A stretch of 64,000 bases of DNA, from positions 1 to 64,000 of the forward strand of contig NZ_BOMY01000023.1 of the NCBI RefSeq assembly GCF_016862435.1, given 5' to 3'. The stretch comes from Paractinoplanes tereljensis. Its GTDB lineage: Bacteria; Actinomycetota; Actinomycetes; Mycobacteriales; Micromonosporaceae. The notes under the pieces are model-generated. The model saw only the letters and a list, made by a program, of their open reading frames with translations, had not been told where the DNA came from and ran no database searches. Shown here one piece after another: positions 8,338-15,383 of this stretch. Each line of letters begins with the position of its first letter. Positions within the stretch are counted from its first letter, which is position 1. The translations under genes were made by a program, and so were the position numbers.

Positions 8338-9260
8338 CCGTCCTCCTGACCAAGCCACCAGCGCTGCGCACCGCCGTACCGAAAAAGCGGAAGAGGCGGC
8401 CGGACCGGGCCGCCTACCTTTTCCTGCTCCCCTGGCTGATCGGCATTGTCTTCACCGTCGGGCCGTTCGCGGTCTCGCTCTACCTCGCCTTCACCGATTA
8501 CAACCTGCTCACCGCCCCGCGCTGGTCCGGCTGGGACAACATCCGGGAGATGATCGGCGACGCCACGCTGCATCAGTCGCTGCGGGTCACCGCGATCTAC
8601 ACGCTGGTCTCGGTGCCACTGTCGCTCGCTGCGGCCCTCGCGGTCGCGATGGTCCTGCAGCGGGGCGTACGGGGATTGTCCATCTACCGCAGCGTCTACT
8701 ACCTGCCGTCGCTGCTGGGCAGCAGCGTCGCGATCGTCATGCTGTGGCGTTACCTGTTCGGCTATCAGGGTGTGGTCAACCGGTTCCTCGGCTGGTTCGG
8801 CATCCAGGGGCCGGGCTGGACGTCCGATCCGCACTTCGCGCTGAGCACCCTGATCCTGCTGCACGTGTGGACGTTCGGCGCCCCGATGGTGATCTTCCTG
8901 GCCGGGCTGAAGCAGATCCCGGTGATGTATTACGAGGCCGCCGCGATGGACGGCGCCTCGGCCTGGCGGCAGTTCCGCTCGGTCACGTTGCCGCTGCTCA
9001 GCCCGATCATCTTCTTCAACCTGGTGCAGTCGATGATCGCGTCGTTCCAGACGTTCACCCAGGGCTACGTGATGAGTGGCGGCACCGGCGGGCCGGCCGA
9101 ATCGACGTTGTTCTCCAACCTCTACCTCTATCAAAAGGGGTTCGGAGAGCTGGACATGGGCTACGCGTCGTCGATGGCGTGGCTGCTGCTGGTGATCATC
9201 GGCGGATTCACCGCGGTCAACTTCCTGGCCGCCCGTTATTGGGTCTTCTATGAGAACTAG
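8334..9260 (+). CDS. ABC sugar transporter permease (MalF-like)
   Basis: A 308-residue inner-membrane permease with six predicted membrane segments, starting with YLFLLPWLIGIVFTVGPFAV. The cytoplasmic EAA loop is clear (EAAAMDGASAWRQFRSVTLP, about residues 200-219), the contact point for the ATPase. It partners the lipoprotein and the next permease. Its GTG overlaps the stop of the binding-protein gene (GTGA). No ATPase gene is in the operon; in actinobacteria a shared MsiK-type ATPase usually serves such systems (known for the family, inferred here). Confidence 0.92.
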   Translation: MTVLLTKPPALRTAVPKKRKRRPDRAAYLFLLPWLIGIVFTVGPFAVSLYLAFTDYNLLTAPRWSGWDNIREMIGDATLHQSLRVTAIYTLVSVPLSLAAALAVAMVLQRGVRGLSIYRSVYYLPSLLGSSVAIVMLWRYLFGYQGVVNRFLGWFGIQGPGWTSDPHFALSTLILLHVWTFGAPMVIFLAGLKQIPVMYYEAAAMDGASAWRQFRSVTLPLLSPIIFFNLVQSMIASFQTFTQGYVMSGGTGGPAESTLFSNLYLYQKGFGELDMGYASSMAWLLLVIIGGFTAVNFLAARYWVFYEN

Positions 9261-10077
9261 CCCCCGCTTCCTGCGGCACATCGGGCTGACCGCGATCGGC
9301 GCCCTGATGATGTACCCGCTGCTCTGGCTGGTCTCCAGCTCGCTGAAGCCGAGCGACACGGTCTTCACCGACGAGGGACTGTGGCCGCACGCCTGGGCCC
9401 TGGACAACTACGCCCGAGGCTGGGTCGCGCTGCCCGAGTCGTTCGAGATCTACCTGATGAACTCGGCGATCATCGTGACGCTGAGCATCCTCGGCAACCT
9501 GGTGTCCTGCTCGCTCGCGGCGTACGCCTTCGCCCGTCTTCGGTTTACCGGTCGCAAGCTGTTCTTCGCACTGATGCTCGGCACCATGATGCTGCCCGGC
9601 CACGTGCTGGTGATCCCCCGGTACGTGCTGTTCGACAAGCTGGGCTGGCTCAATACGTACTATCCGCTGCTGGTTCCGCACTTTCTGGCCACCAACGGGT
9701 TCTACATCTTTCTGATGGTGCAGTTCATGCGGTCGCTGCCGACCGAACTGGACGACGCGGCCCGGATCGACGGCTGCGGACCGTTCCGTACGTTCTGGAA
9801 AGTCATCATGCCGTTGTGTCTTCCGGCATTCGCCACCACGGCCATCTTCACTTTCATCGCGGTGTGGAACGAGTTCTTCGAACCGCTGCTCTACCTCACC
9901 GATCCGCAGCTCTACACGGTGCCGCTGGCCCTGCGGCAGTTCATGGATTCCGAGGGTCAGAGCCAATGGGGCGAGATGTTCGCGATGTCGTTCGTCTCCC
10001 TCGCCCCGGTGATCGGCTTCTTCATCGCCGGCCAGAAATACCTGGTGAAGGGCATCGCCACGACCGGACTCCGGTAA
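9250..10077 (+). CDS. ABC sugar transporter permease (MalG-like)
   Basis: A 275-residue permease with six membrane segments and the EAA-type loop DDAARIDGCGPFRTFWKVIM (about residues 168-187), the pair partner of the preceding permease. It begins 11 bases before the upstream stop, so translation is coupled. The C-terminus (QKYLVKGIATTGLR) has the KG-ATTG ending common to the MalG/CUT1 group. The imported sugar is not identifiable alone; the surrounding pectinases suggest galacturonate oligomers or arabino-oligosaccharides. Confidence 0.92.
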   Translation: MRTSPRFLRHIGLTAIGALMMYPLLWLVSSSLKPSDTVFTDEGLWPHAWALDNYARGWVALPESFEIYLMNSAIIVTLSILGNLVSCSLAAYAFARLRFTGRKLFFALMLGTMMLPGHVLVIPRYVLFDKLGWLNTYYPLLVPHFLATNGFYIFLMVQFMRSLPTELDDAARIDGCGPFRTFWKVIMPLCLPAFATTAIFTFIAVWNEFFEPLLYLTDPQLYTVPLALRQFMDSEGQSQWGEMFAMSFVSLAPVIGFFIAGQKYLVKGIATTGLR

Positions 10078-10088
10078 CTCATGCGTCG

Positions 10089-10108
10089 GCCGCCTGCCAC
10101 CGGGCGGC
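10089..10108 (+). promoter_or_regulatory. Hairpin between permease and pectinesterase genes
   Basis: GCCGCC (10089-10094) pairs with GGCGGC (10103-10108) across an 8-base loop, in the 51-base gap after the permease stop. No T-run follows, so it is not a classical terminator. It could protect or partly terminate the mRNA so that the secreted enzymes are expressed at a different level from the transporter. This is inference from position. Confidence 0.35.
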
Positions 10109-10128
10109 TCGAACGAAAGGACCCACTC

Positions 10129-11523
10129 ATGGGAAGGAAAGGTCTGCTTCTGGCGATCCTGGCGCTGCTGATACCCAGCGCCGTGATCGCGCTGTCCTCC
10201 CCGGCAGCCGCCGCCCCAGCAACGGGTGTCGCCTATCAACTGAAGGTCACCAAGAGCGGTCTCTGCATCGACGTCCCCGGTGCCTCGACCGCCAACGGTG
10301 CTCTGCTGCAGCAATGGGGCTGCACCGACAACTCGAAATGGCAGCAGTTCACGCTGACCGCGAGCGGCTCGAACTACCTGCTGGTCAACGTCAACAGCGG
10401 TAAATGCGTCGACGTCCCCGACTGGTCCACAACTTCCGGTGCCCAACTGCAGCAGTACACCTGCGTCGCGTCGCAGGCCAACCAGAACTGGTCGCTGGTC
10501 GCCAGCGGCTCTGGCACGTACCAGATCGTCAACGTCAACAGCGGGTTGTGCATCTCCGACAAGGACGCTTCGACGTCCTCCGGAACAGCAATCATTCAGG
10601 AGACGTGTACGGCGAACTCGAACAAGCAGTGGGCGTTCGTCACCGGGCCGAGCGCGGCCGCGGTCGTCGCGTCCGACGGCACCGGGCAGTACACGACGGT
10701 TCAGGCCGCGATCGACGCCGTGCCCACCGGCAACACCACCCGGCGGGTCATCACGATCAAGGCCGGCACCTACCGGGAGATCGTGACGATCCCGTCCACC
10801 AAGCCGTACGTCACGCTGCAGGGCCTCGGCTCCTCGGCGTCGCAGACGGTGATCGTGAACAACCACAGCTCGGCCGGCGGTTACGGCACGTCCGGCAGCG
10901 CGACGGTCTTCGTCAACGGCCACGACTTCGCCGCCACCAACATCACCCTGTCCAACGACTACGGCGAAGGCAGCCAGGCGGTCGCGGTCAACGTCAACGC
11001 CGACAAGTCGGTGTTCAACAACGTCCGCTTCCTCGGCGCCCAGGACACCCTGCTGGTCAACGCCTACCGGTCCTACTACGTCAGCTCCTACGTCGAGGGC
11101 ACCGTCGACTTCATCTTCGGCGGCGGCACCGCGGTCTTCAACGCTTCCTCGATCTACGAGAAGCGCTCGACCGGCGGCCCGATCACCGCGGCCAAGACGG
11201 ACGCGGCGGTCACCTACGGCTTCCTGTTCTACAAGTGCACGATCACCGGCGCGACCAGCAACACCACCCAGTTGGGCCGGCCGTGGGGTGCCGACGCACA
11301 GGTGCTCTACCGGGAGTCGTCGCTGAGCGCGACGCTCGCGACCGCCCAGCCGTGGATCGACATGTCCAGCAACTCGTGGAAGAACGCCCGCTTCTTCGAA
11401 TACAAGAACACCGGCTCGGGCGCGACCACCAACAGCAACCGGCCGCAGATGTCCGACTCGACCGCGGCCAGCTACACCCCGCAGAAATACCTCGCCGGCA
11501 CGGATGGATGGAACCCGCTATGA
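10129..11523 (+). CDS. Secreted pectin methylesterase (CE8) with N-terminal ricin-type lectin domain
   Basis: A 464-residue secreted enzyme that removes methyl esters from homogalacturonan. A signal peptide (MGRKGLLLAILALLIPSAV..., ending near APA) precedes a ricin B-like/CBM13 trefoil (about residues 35-170, with repeated QxW-type motifs) and a CE8 beta-helix (about 178-464). All CE8 signatures are intact: GTYREIV, GAQDTL, VDFIFGGG (catalytic aspartates) and LGRPWG. ATG 10129 has GAAAGGA at 7 bases; the in-frame ATG at 10081 would hide the signal peptide. Its stop overlaps the next lyase start (ATGA). De-esterification would make substrate for that lyase. Confidence 0.93.
   Translation: MGRKGLLLAILALLIPSAVIALSSPAAAAPATGVAYQLKVTKSGLCIDVPGASTANGALLQQWGCTDNSKWQQFTLTASGSNYLLVNVNSGKCVDVPDWSTTSGAQLQQYTCVASQANQNWSLVASGSGTYQIVNVNSGLCISDKDASTSSGTAIIQETCTANSNKQWAFVTGPSAAAVVASDGTGQYTTVQAAIDAVPTGNTTRRVITIKAGTYREIVTIPSTKPYVTLQGLGSSASQTVIVNNHSSAGGYGTSGSATVFVNGHDFAATNITLSNDYGEGSQAVAVNVNADKSVFNNVRFLGAQDTLLVNAYRSYYVSSYVEGTVDFIFGGGTAVFNASSIYEKRSTGGPITAAKTDAAVTYGFLFYKCTITGATSNTTQLGRPWGADAQVLYRESSLSATLATAQPWIDMSSNSWKNARFFEYKNTGSGATTNSNRPQMSDSTAASYTPQKYLAGTDGWNPL
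10231..10638 (+). repeat. Ricin-domain coding repeat, copy 1
   Basis: This 408-base stretch and 11610-12017 are the same length without gaps and nearly identical, including long runs of identical synonymous codons. Both encode the ricin-type lectin domain, here fused to a pectinesterase. This indicates recent duplication or gene conversion of the binding module between adjacent genes. Confidence 0.85.
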
Positions 11524-12917
11524 GGAGACTTCTAGTACTCGTGCTGCTGGCAACCGCCACCCTGGTCGGGAGTTCTACAACTGCGTACGCCGCACCCGCC
11601 ACCGGCGCGGCCTATCAACTGAAGGTCACCAAGAGCGGGATGTGCGTCGACGTCCCGAGCGCGTCGACCGCCAACGGCGCACTTCTACAACAGTGGGGCT
11701 GCACCGACGGTGCGAAGTGGCAGCAGTTCACGCTGACCGCGAGCGGCTCGAACTACCTGCTGGTCAACGTCAACAGTGGTAAATGCGTCGACGTGCCGGA
11801 CTGGTCCACCACTTCCGGCACACAGTTGCAGCAGTACACCTGCGTCGCCTCGCAGGCCAACCAGAACTGGTCGCTGGTCGCCAGCGGTTCCGGCACCTAC
11901 CAGATCGTCAACGTCAACAGCGGGCTGTGCATCTCCGACAAGGACGCTTCCACCGCCTCCGGCGCGGCGATCATTCAGGAGACCTGCACCGCCAACACCA
12001 ACAAGCAGTGGGCATTCACCGCTATCGGCGGACGCACGTGGTCCAACACGGCCGACGGCTTCGCCGCCGGAACCACCGGTGGTGCGGGCGGCACGACGGT
12101 CACCGTCACCACTTATGCCGACCTGCTGAAATACGCAACAGCCAGTGCGGCGTACGTCGTGAAAGTCAGCGGAACCATCACCGTCCCGACCTACGGGTAC
12201 GAAATCCCGGTCACGTCCAACAAAACCATCATCGGGGTCGGCACCACCGGCCGGATCAAGGCCGGCGGCTTCTTCCTGGGCGTGGGCGTCAAGAACGTCA
12301 TCATCCGGAACCTGACCATCGGCGACACCGCGGTGGCCTCGGACGACCCCGACGACAAGGACTTCGACTACGACGGCATCCAGATGGACACCGCCGACCA
12401 CGTGTGGATCGACCACAACACGTTCACCAACATCAACGACGGCTATATCGACAGCCGCAAGGACACCAATTACGTGACCGTGTCGTGGAACCAGATGGGC
12501 AACCACAACAAGACGTTCGGCATCGGCTGGACCGACAACGTGCTCGCCCGGATGACCATCCACCACAACTGGATCTACAACAGCAACCAGCGAAACCCAA
12601 GTGCTGACAATCTGTTGTACGCACATCTGTATAACAACTACTTGCAAAATGTCACGTCATACGGCAACTACTCACGTGGTGCCACCAAGATGGTGATCGA
12701 GAACAGCTACTTCGAGAACGTGGTGAACCCCTACTACCCCGACTCGACGGCCCAGCTCAAGCAGTCCGGCAGTGTGCTGGTGGGCTGCAGTGGCAAACAG
12801 GAGACGCTCGGTTCCGCGTTCACGCCGAGCAGCTTCTACGCGTACACGCTGGACGCTGCTTCCGCCGTACCGTCATTGGTCCGCACCTATGCCGGACCAC
12901 AATCGAACATCTCCTGA
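11520..12917 (+). CDS. Secreted PL1 pectate lyase with N-terminal ricin-type lectin domain
   Basis: A 465-residue secreted lyase that cleaves polygalacturonate by beta-elimination, calcium dependent in this family. Signal peptide MRRLLVLVLLATATLVGSS..., ricin trefoil (about residues 30-165) nearly identical to that of the upstream esterase, then the PL1 helix (about 170-465). Key motifs: NVIIRNLTIGDT, DGIQMDTADHVWIDHN (calcium aspartates), RKDTNYVTVSWNQM and MTIHHNWIYNSNQRNPS (catalytic arginine region). Start ATG 11520 overlaps the preceding stop. Codons at about 12594-12670 are markedly AT-richer than the rest. A strong hairpin terminator follows. Confidence 0.93.
   Translation: MRRLLVLVLLATATLVGSSTTAYAAPATGAAYQLKVTKSGMCVDVPSASTANGALLQQWGCTDGAKWQQFTLTASGSNYLLVNVNSGKCVDVPDWSTTSGTQLQQYTCVASQANQNWSLVASGSGTYQIVNVNSGLCISDKDASTASGAAIIQETCTANTNKQWAFTAIGGRTWSNTADGFAAGTTGGAGGTTVTVTTYADLLKYATASAAYVVKVSGTITVPTYGYEIPVTSNKTIIGVGTTGRIKAGGFFLGVGVKNVIIRNLTIGDTAVASDDPDDKDFDYDGIQMDTADHVWIDHNTFTNINDGYIDSRKDTNYVTVSWNQMGNHNKTFGIGWTDNVLARMTIHHNWIYNSNQRNPSADNLLYAHLYNNYLQNVTSYGNYSRGATKMVIENSYFENVVNPYYPDSTAQLKQSGSVLVGCSGKQETLGSAFTPSSFYAYTLDAASAVPSLVRTYAGPQSNIS
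11610..12017 (+). repeat. Ricin-domain coding repeat, copy 2
   Basis: Second copy of the 408-base lectin-coding repeat described at 10231-10638, fused here to the pectate lyase. It differs at scattered sites; one cluster is CTTCTACAAC (11682-11691), where copy 1 uses CTGCTGCAGC. Confidence 0.85.
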
Positions 12918-12924
12918 CACACGG

Positions 12925-12956
12925 ACGCCGGCCGGAGCGAAGGCTCCGGCCGGCGT
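12925..12956. terminator. Strong bidirectional terminator hairpin
   Basis: A perfect 14-base stem (12925-12938 with 12943-12956) with loop GAAG lies 8 bases after the pectate lyase stop. It sits between convergent genes, so it can end both the rightward pectin operon and the leftward lipoprotein gene. The palindrome GTTCTAGAAC (12955-12964) overlaps its right foot. Confidence 0.85.
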
Positions 12957-12964
12957 TCTAGAAC

Positions 12965-13453
12965 TCAGCTCGCGCAGCTCTTGTCCAGGTCCTTGCTGAG
13001 GGTCTGGAAGTCCTTGGCCAGGAAGGTGTCCGGCTTGGTGGACTTGGCGCCCTCGGCCAGCTCGGCGGCGGTCTTCTCGACGGCCGCCTTCAGCTCCGGG
13101 TCGGCCACCTCGGACGCCTGCGCCTGCACCTTCTTGGCCATGTCGCCGAAGCTCGCGCGCAGGTGCTCGTTGACCTGTTTGGTGGTCCACCGCTCATCGA
13201 TGGACTTCACCGCGTTGTCGGCGATCTGCACACTGCCGTCGATCACGATCTTCGTGACGTTGGTGCAGACCTCGTTCTTGGTCGGCCCGGCCGGCGTGGG
13301 CGACGCGGCCGGCGACGCTGCGTCGGCGGTGGCGGCACTGGTGGCCGGGGCGGCGGCCTCCGGCGTGCTCGACGGCTTGTCATTGCAGCCGGCGGCCAGC
13401 ACGGTGACGGTCATCAAAGCAAGCGGCAGGATGCCGCGAAAACGACGAGACAA
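12965..13453 (-). CDS. Small putative lipoprotein
   Basis: A 162-residue protein with a short basic N-terminus, a hydrophobic segment (GILPLALMTVTVL) and lipobox LAAGC, followed by an Ala/Pro/Thr/Ser-rich linker (about residues 26-55) and a helical domain (about 58-162) with two cysteines (EVCTNV and KSCAS) that could form a disulfide. Probably anchored outside the membrane. The start appears to be TTG 13453, with GGGGGAG 5 bases upstream. No family is recognised; similar Ala-rich lipoproteins are common in Actinoplanes-like genomes. Single-gene unit converging on the pectin operon. Confidence 0.75.
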   Translation of the reverse strand: MSRRFRGILPLALMTVTVLAAGCNDKPSSTPEAAAPATSAATADAASPAASPTPAGPTKNEVCTNVTKIVIDGSVQIADNAVKSIDERWTTKQVNEHLRASFGDMAKKVQAQASEVADPELKAAVEKTAAELAEGAKSTKPDTFLAKDFQTLSKDLDKSCAS

Positions 13454-13582
13454 CTAAACTCCCCCATGAATGGATCTTTCGGCGGGCAGCATAGCCGCAC
13501 CCATCGATGTCTCGCCGCCCCACGGCCTTGACAGCAGGGCCTCGACGCGGTGACTATGCGTTCACTTGTGAGGAGGATCTCC

Positions 13583-14449
13583 ATGGTCGCGGATCCGTCT
13601 ACCGTCGTTGCCGGGCTTCACTTCGCCGAGGCCCCACGCTGGCACGAAGATCGTCTCTGGTTCTCCGATTTCTACGCCGGCCTGGTCCGGTCGATCCGCG
13701 CGGACGGCTCCGACCTGCGGGTCGAAGCCACCGTCCCGGAACAGCCGTCCGGCCTGGGCTGGCTGCCCGACGGCCGCCTGCTGGTGGTCTCGATGCGCGA
13801 CCGGAAAATCCTCCGCCGGGAGCCCGACGGCTCCCTCGCGGTCCATGCCGACCTGGGCAACCATGCCACCGGCCACCTGAACGACATGGTGGTCGACGCG
13901 TCCGGCCGGGCGTTCGTCGGCAACTTCGGCTTCGACCTGATGGGCGGCGCGCCGCTGGCCGCGGCGTCCCTGCACCGGGTGGACCCGGACGGCACCGTCA
14001 CCGAGGTAGCCACCGACCTGTGGTTCCCCAACGGCGTGGTCCGCACCGACGACAACGTCCTCCTGGTCAACGAGACCTTCGGCAACCGGGTGACCGCCTT
14101 CGACCTGACCCCGGCCGGCGAGCTGACCAACCGCCGGGTGTGGGCCGAGTTCGGCCCGGTGCCGACCGAGCGCGAGTTCGAAAAGGTCATGCCGCAACTG
14201 GTAGTGGCCCCCGACGGTTCCGCCCTGGACGCCGACGGCGGCCTGTGGATAGCCGACGCGATCGGCGCCCGCCTACTGCGCCTGGTCGACGGCAAAATCA
14301 CCGACGAACTAAGCCCCGGAACGCCGGTCTACGCCTGCGCCGTAGGCGGCCCGGGTGGCAACACAGTCTTCGCCTGCGCCGCCCCCGACTTCTTCGAACA
14401 CGCCCGCCGAGCCGCCACCGAGGGCAGCATCCTCGCCATCCCGGTCTAG
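13583..14449 (+). CDS. SMP-30/gluconolactonase-family protein
   Basis: A 288-residue six-bladed beta-propeller of the SMP-30/gluconolaconase/LRE family. Metal-ligand positions look conserved: EAPRWHEDRLWFSD (Glu), HLNDMVVD (Asn and Asp region), WFPNGVV (Asn) and the late ALDADGGLWIAD (Asp). Members hydrolyse sugar lactones or related esters. ATG 13583 has a perfect AGGAGG (13571-13576); the longer frame from 13550 is rejected. A TTGACA (13528-13533) is a candidate -35. It may serve the neighbouring sugar pathways, for example aldonolactone hydrolysis, but it stands alone, so this is inference. Confidence 0.85.
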   Translation: MVADPSTVVAGLHFAEAPRWHEDRLWFSDFYAGLVRSIRADGSDLRVEATVPEQPSGLGWLPDGRLLVVSMRDRKILRREPDGSLAVHADLGNHATGHLNDMVVDASGRAFVGNFGFDLMGGAPLAAASLHRVDPDGTVTEVATDLWFPNGVVRTDDNVLLVNETFGNRVTAFDLTPAGELTNRRVWAEFGPVPTEREFEKVMPQLVVAPDGSALDADGGLWIADAIGARLLRLVDGKITDELSPGTPVYACAVGGPGGNTVFACAAPDFFEHARRAATEGSILAIPV

Positions 14450-14617
14450 GCACATTTCAGGATCAGGGTCCCGAGAAACAAACCCTTTGCCGGTACGGGC
14501 GACACCGTCGACAACCGCAATTACCCCCGATCGCCGCCACCGCGCAAGCAGCGTGCAACACCGGCACGTGCCGCGTCTCTCGCGCAACCGGGCACCCACC
14601 CCGCGGGGGCTTTGCTT

Positions 14618-14656
14618 TGCTCACCAATACGCGCTGCTCTGCGCACCTCCGGTAAG
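14618..14656 (-). repeat. 39-base intergenic repeat, inverted copy A
   Basis: Read on the minus strand this matches 15052-15090 at 34 of 39 positions (core GCAGAGCAG-GCGTAT). The two copies face each other 395 bases apart and could pair or mark the ends of an element. Confidence 0.7.
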
Positions 14657-15051
14657 CGCGCGAGTTCAGGCCCGTTCCAGACCGGGCGGACCCCACGGGA
14701 ACCGGGCGGCGGCGACGCCAACGCCGCCGCCGAAACCGGCGACTCCCGCATGACGGCCACCGCGTCAGATCCCCGGGCCGGCGTCCCGTATCGCGGGGGT
14801 CCGGTCCCGCCTTGTGGGCAGCGCCGCGAGAGCACGAGACGCGCCCCGCCGGAAAGCCGGACATGCCGGATATATCTACGGCTGCGAGCGAGAGTCGGCG
14901 CGATCTTGCAGGGCTCCTGTTGGGTCCCAGCGGTAAGTCTTCAAGGTCTGCGAGCCGGAGTGGGGCCGGGAGACCCGGATGCGGAACCGGCCCGCACGGA
15001 AGGGGCAAAACCCGCGAAACGCCCCTGCCGCCTGGAGTGGTCCGTCTGGCG

Positions 15052-15090
15052 CTTACCCGAGGTACGCAGAGCAGTGCGTATGGGTAAGCA
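15052..15090 (+). repeat. 39-base intergenic repeat, copy B
   Basis: Plus-strand partner of 14618-14656. The mismatches are scattered single substitutions with no indel, as expected of old copies of one sequence. Confidence 0.7.
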
Positions 15091-15232
15091 GTGCAAACTG
15101 TCGAACAGGCTGGTTTTGTCCTGGCCGGCGGGGTGAGCCGGCGCCCGCCGGCGGAGCGGGTGGGGGTTGAGGTCTTGGGCCGGAACCGCCCGTAGCGGGC
15201 GCGCGGAGGGTGAGCTGCACCCGCCGGGACTG

Positions 15233-15319
15233 AGTGCCACGGGAGCGGTCCGGCGCGTACCGAAAAGGGATCTTTCTTTCCGGCCAGAACCACCGGTTCC
15301 GGCGCGAGCCGATCGGTGC
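15233..15319 (+). repeat. Intergenic repeat, second copy of the window-start element
   Basis: Matches 1-127 at both ends (first 16 bases identical; CCGATCGGTGC at the end) with a shorter middle. Lies just before the cellulase terminator. Confidence 0.6.
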
Positions 15320-15347
15320 GGCGAGTGCGGAACCAAACAAGCGCTGG

Positions 15348-15381
15348 GGTTCGGGCCCGGCCGCGCGACCGGGCCCGAACC
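15348..15381 (-). terminator. Terminator of the GH6 cellulase gene
   Basis: A perfect 13-base stem (15348-15360 with 15369-15381) and 8-base loop lies 2 bases beyond the cellulase stop on the minus strand. A T-rich tail (TTGTTTGG) follows in the direction of transcription. Confidence 0.8.
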
Positions 15382-15383
15382 GG

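Larger units (their letters stand above)
14450..15347. other. Gene-free region with repeats (about 0.9 kb)
   Basis: No reading frame here has convincing codon use, ribosome site or recognisable product. The region contains an inverted pair of 39-base repeats (14618-14656 and 15052-15090), the repeat shared with the window start (15233-15319) and several GC-rich hairpins. Opposite-strand translations give look-alike peptides (LPEVRRA-R-G-Q) only because of the repeats. It separates the SMP-30 gene from the convergent cellulase gene. Confidence 0.7.

Noticed and set aside
14450..14490. Possible terminator AGGGT...ACCCTTT after the SMP-30 gene
   Set aside because: The stem is only about 5 base pairs with a long loop; too weak to list.
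14463..15293. Several open frames in the repeat region, including look-alike peptides on both strands
   Set aside because: Similarity between the peptides comes from inverted DNA repeats; the frames are Arg/Pro-rich, lack start signals and overlap each other.
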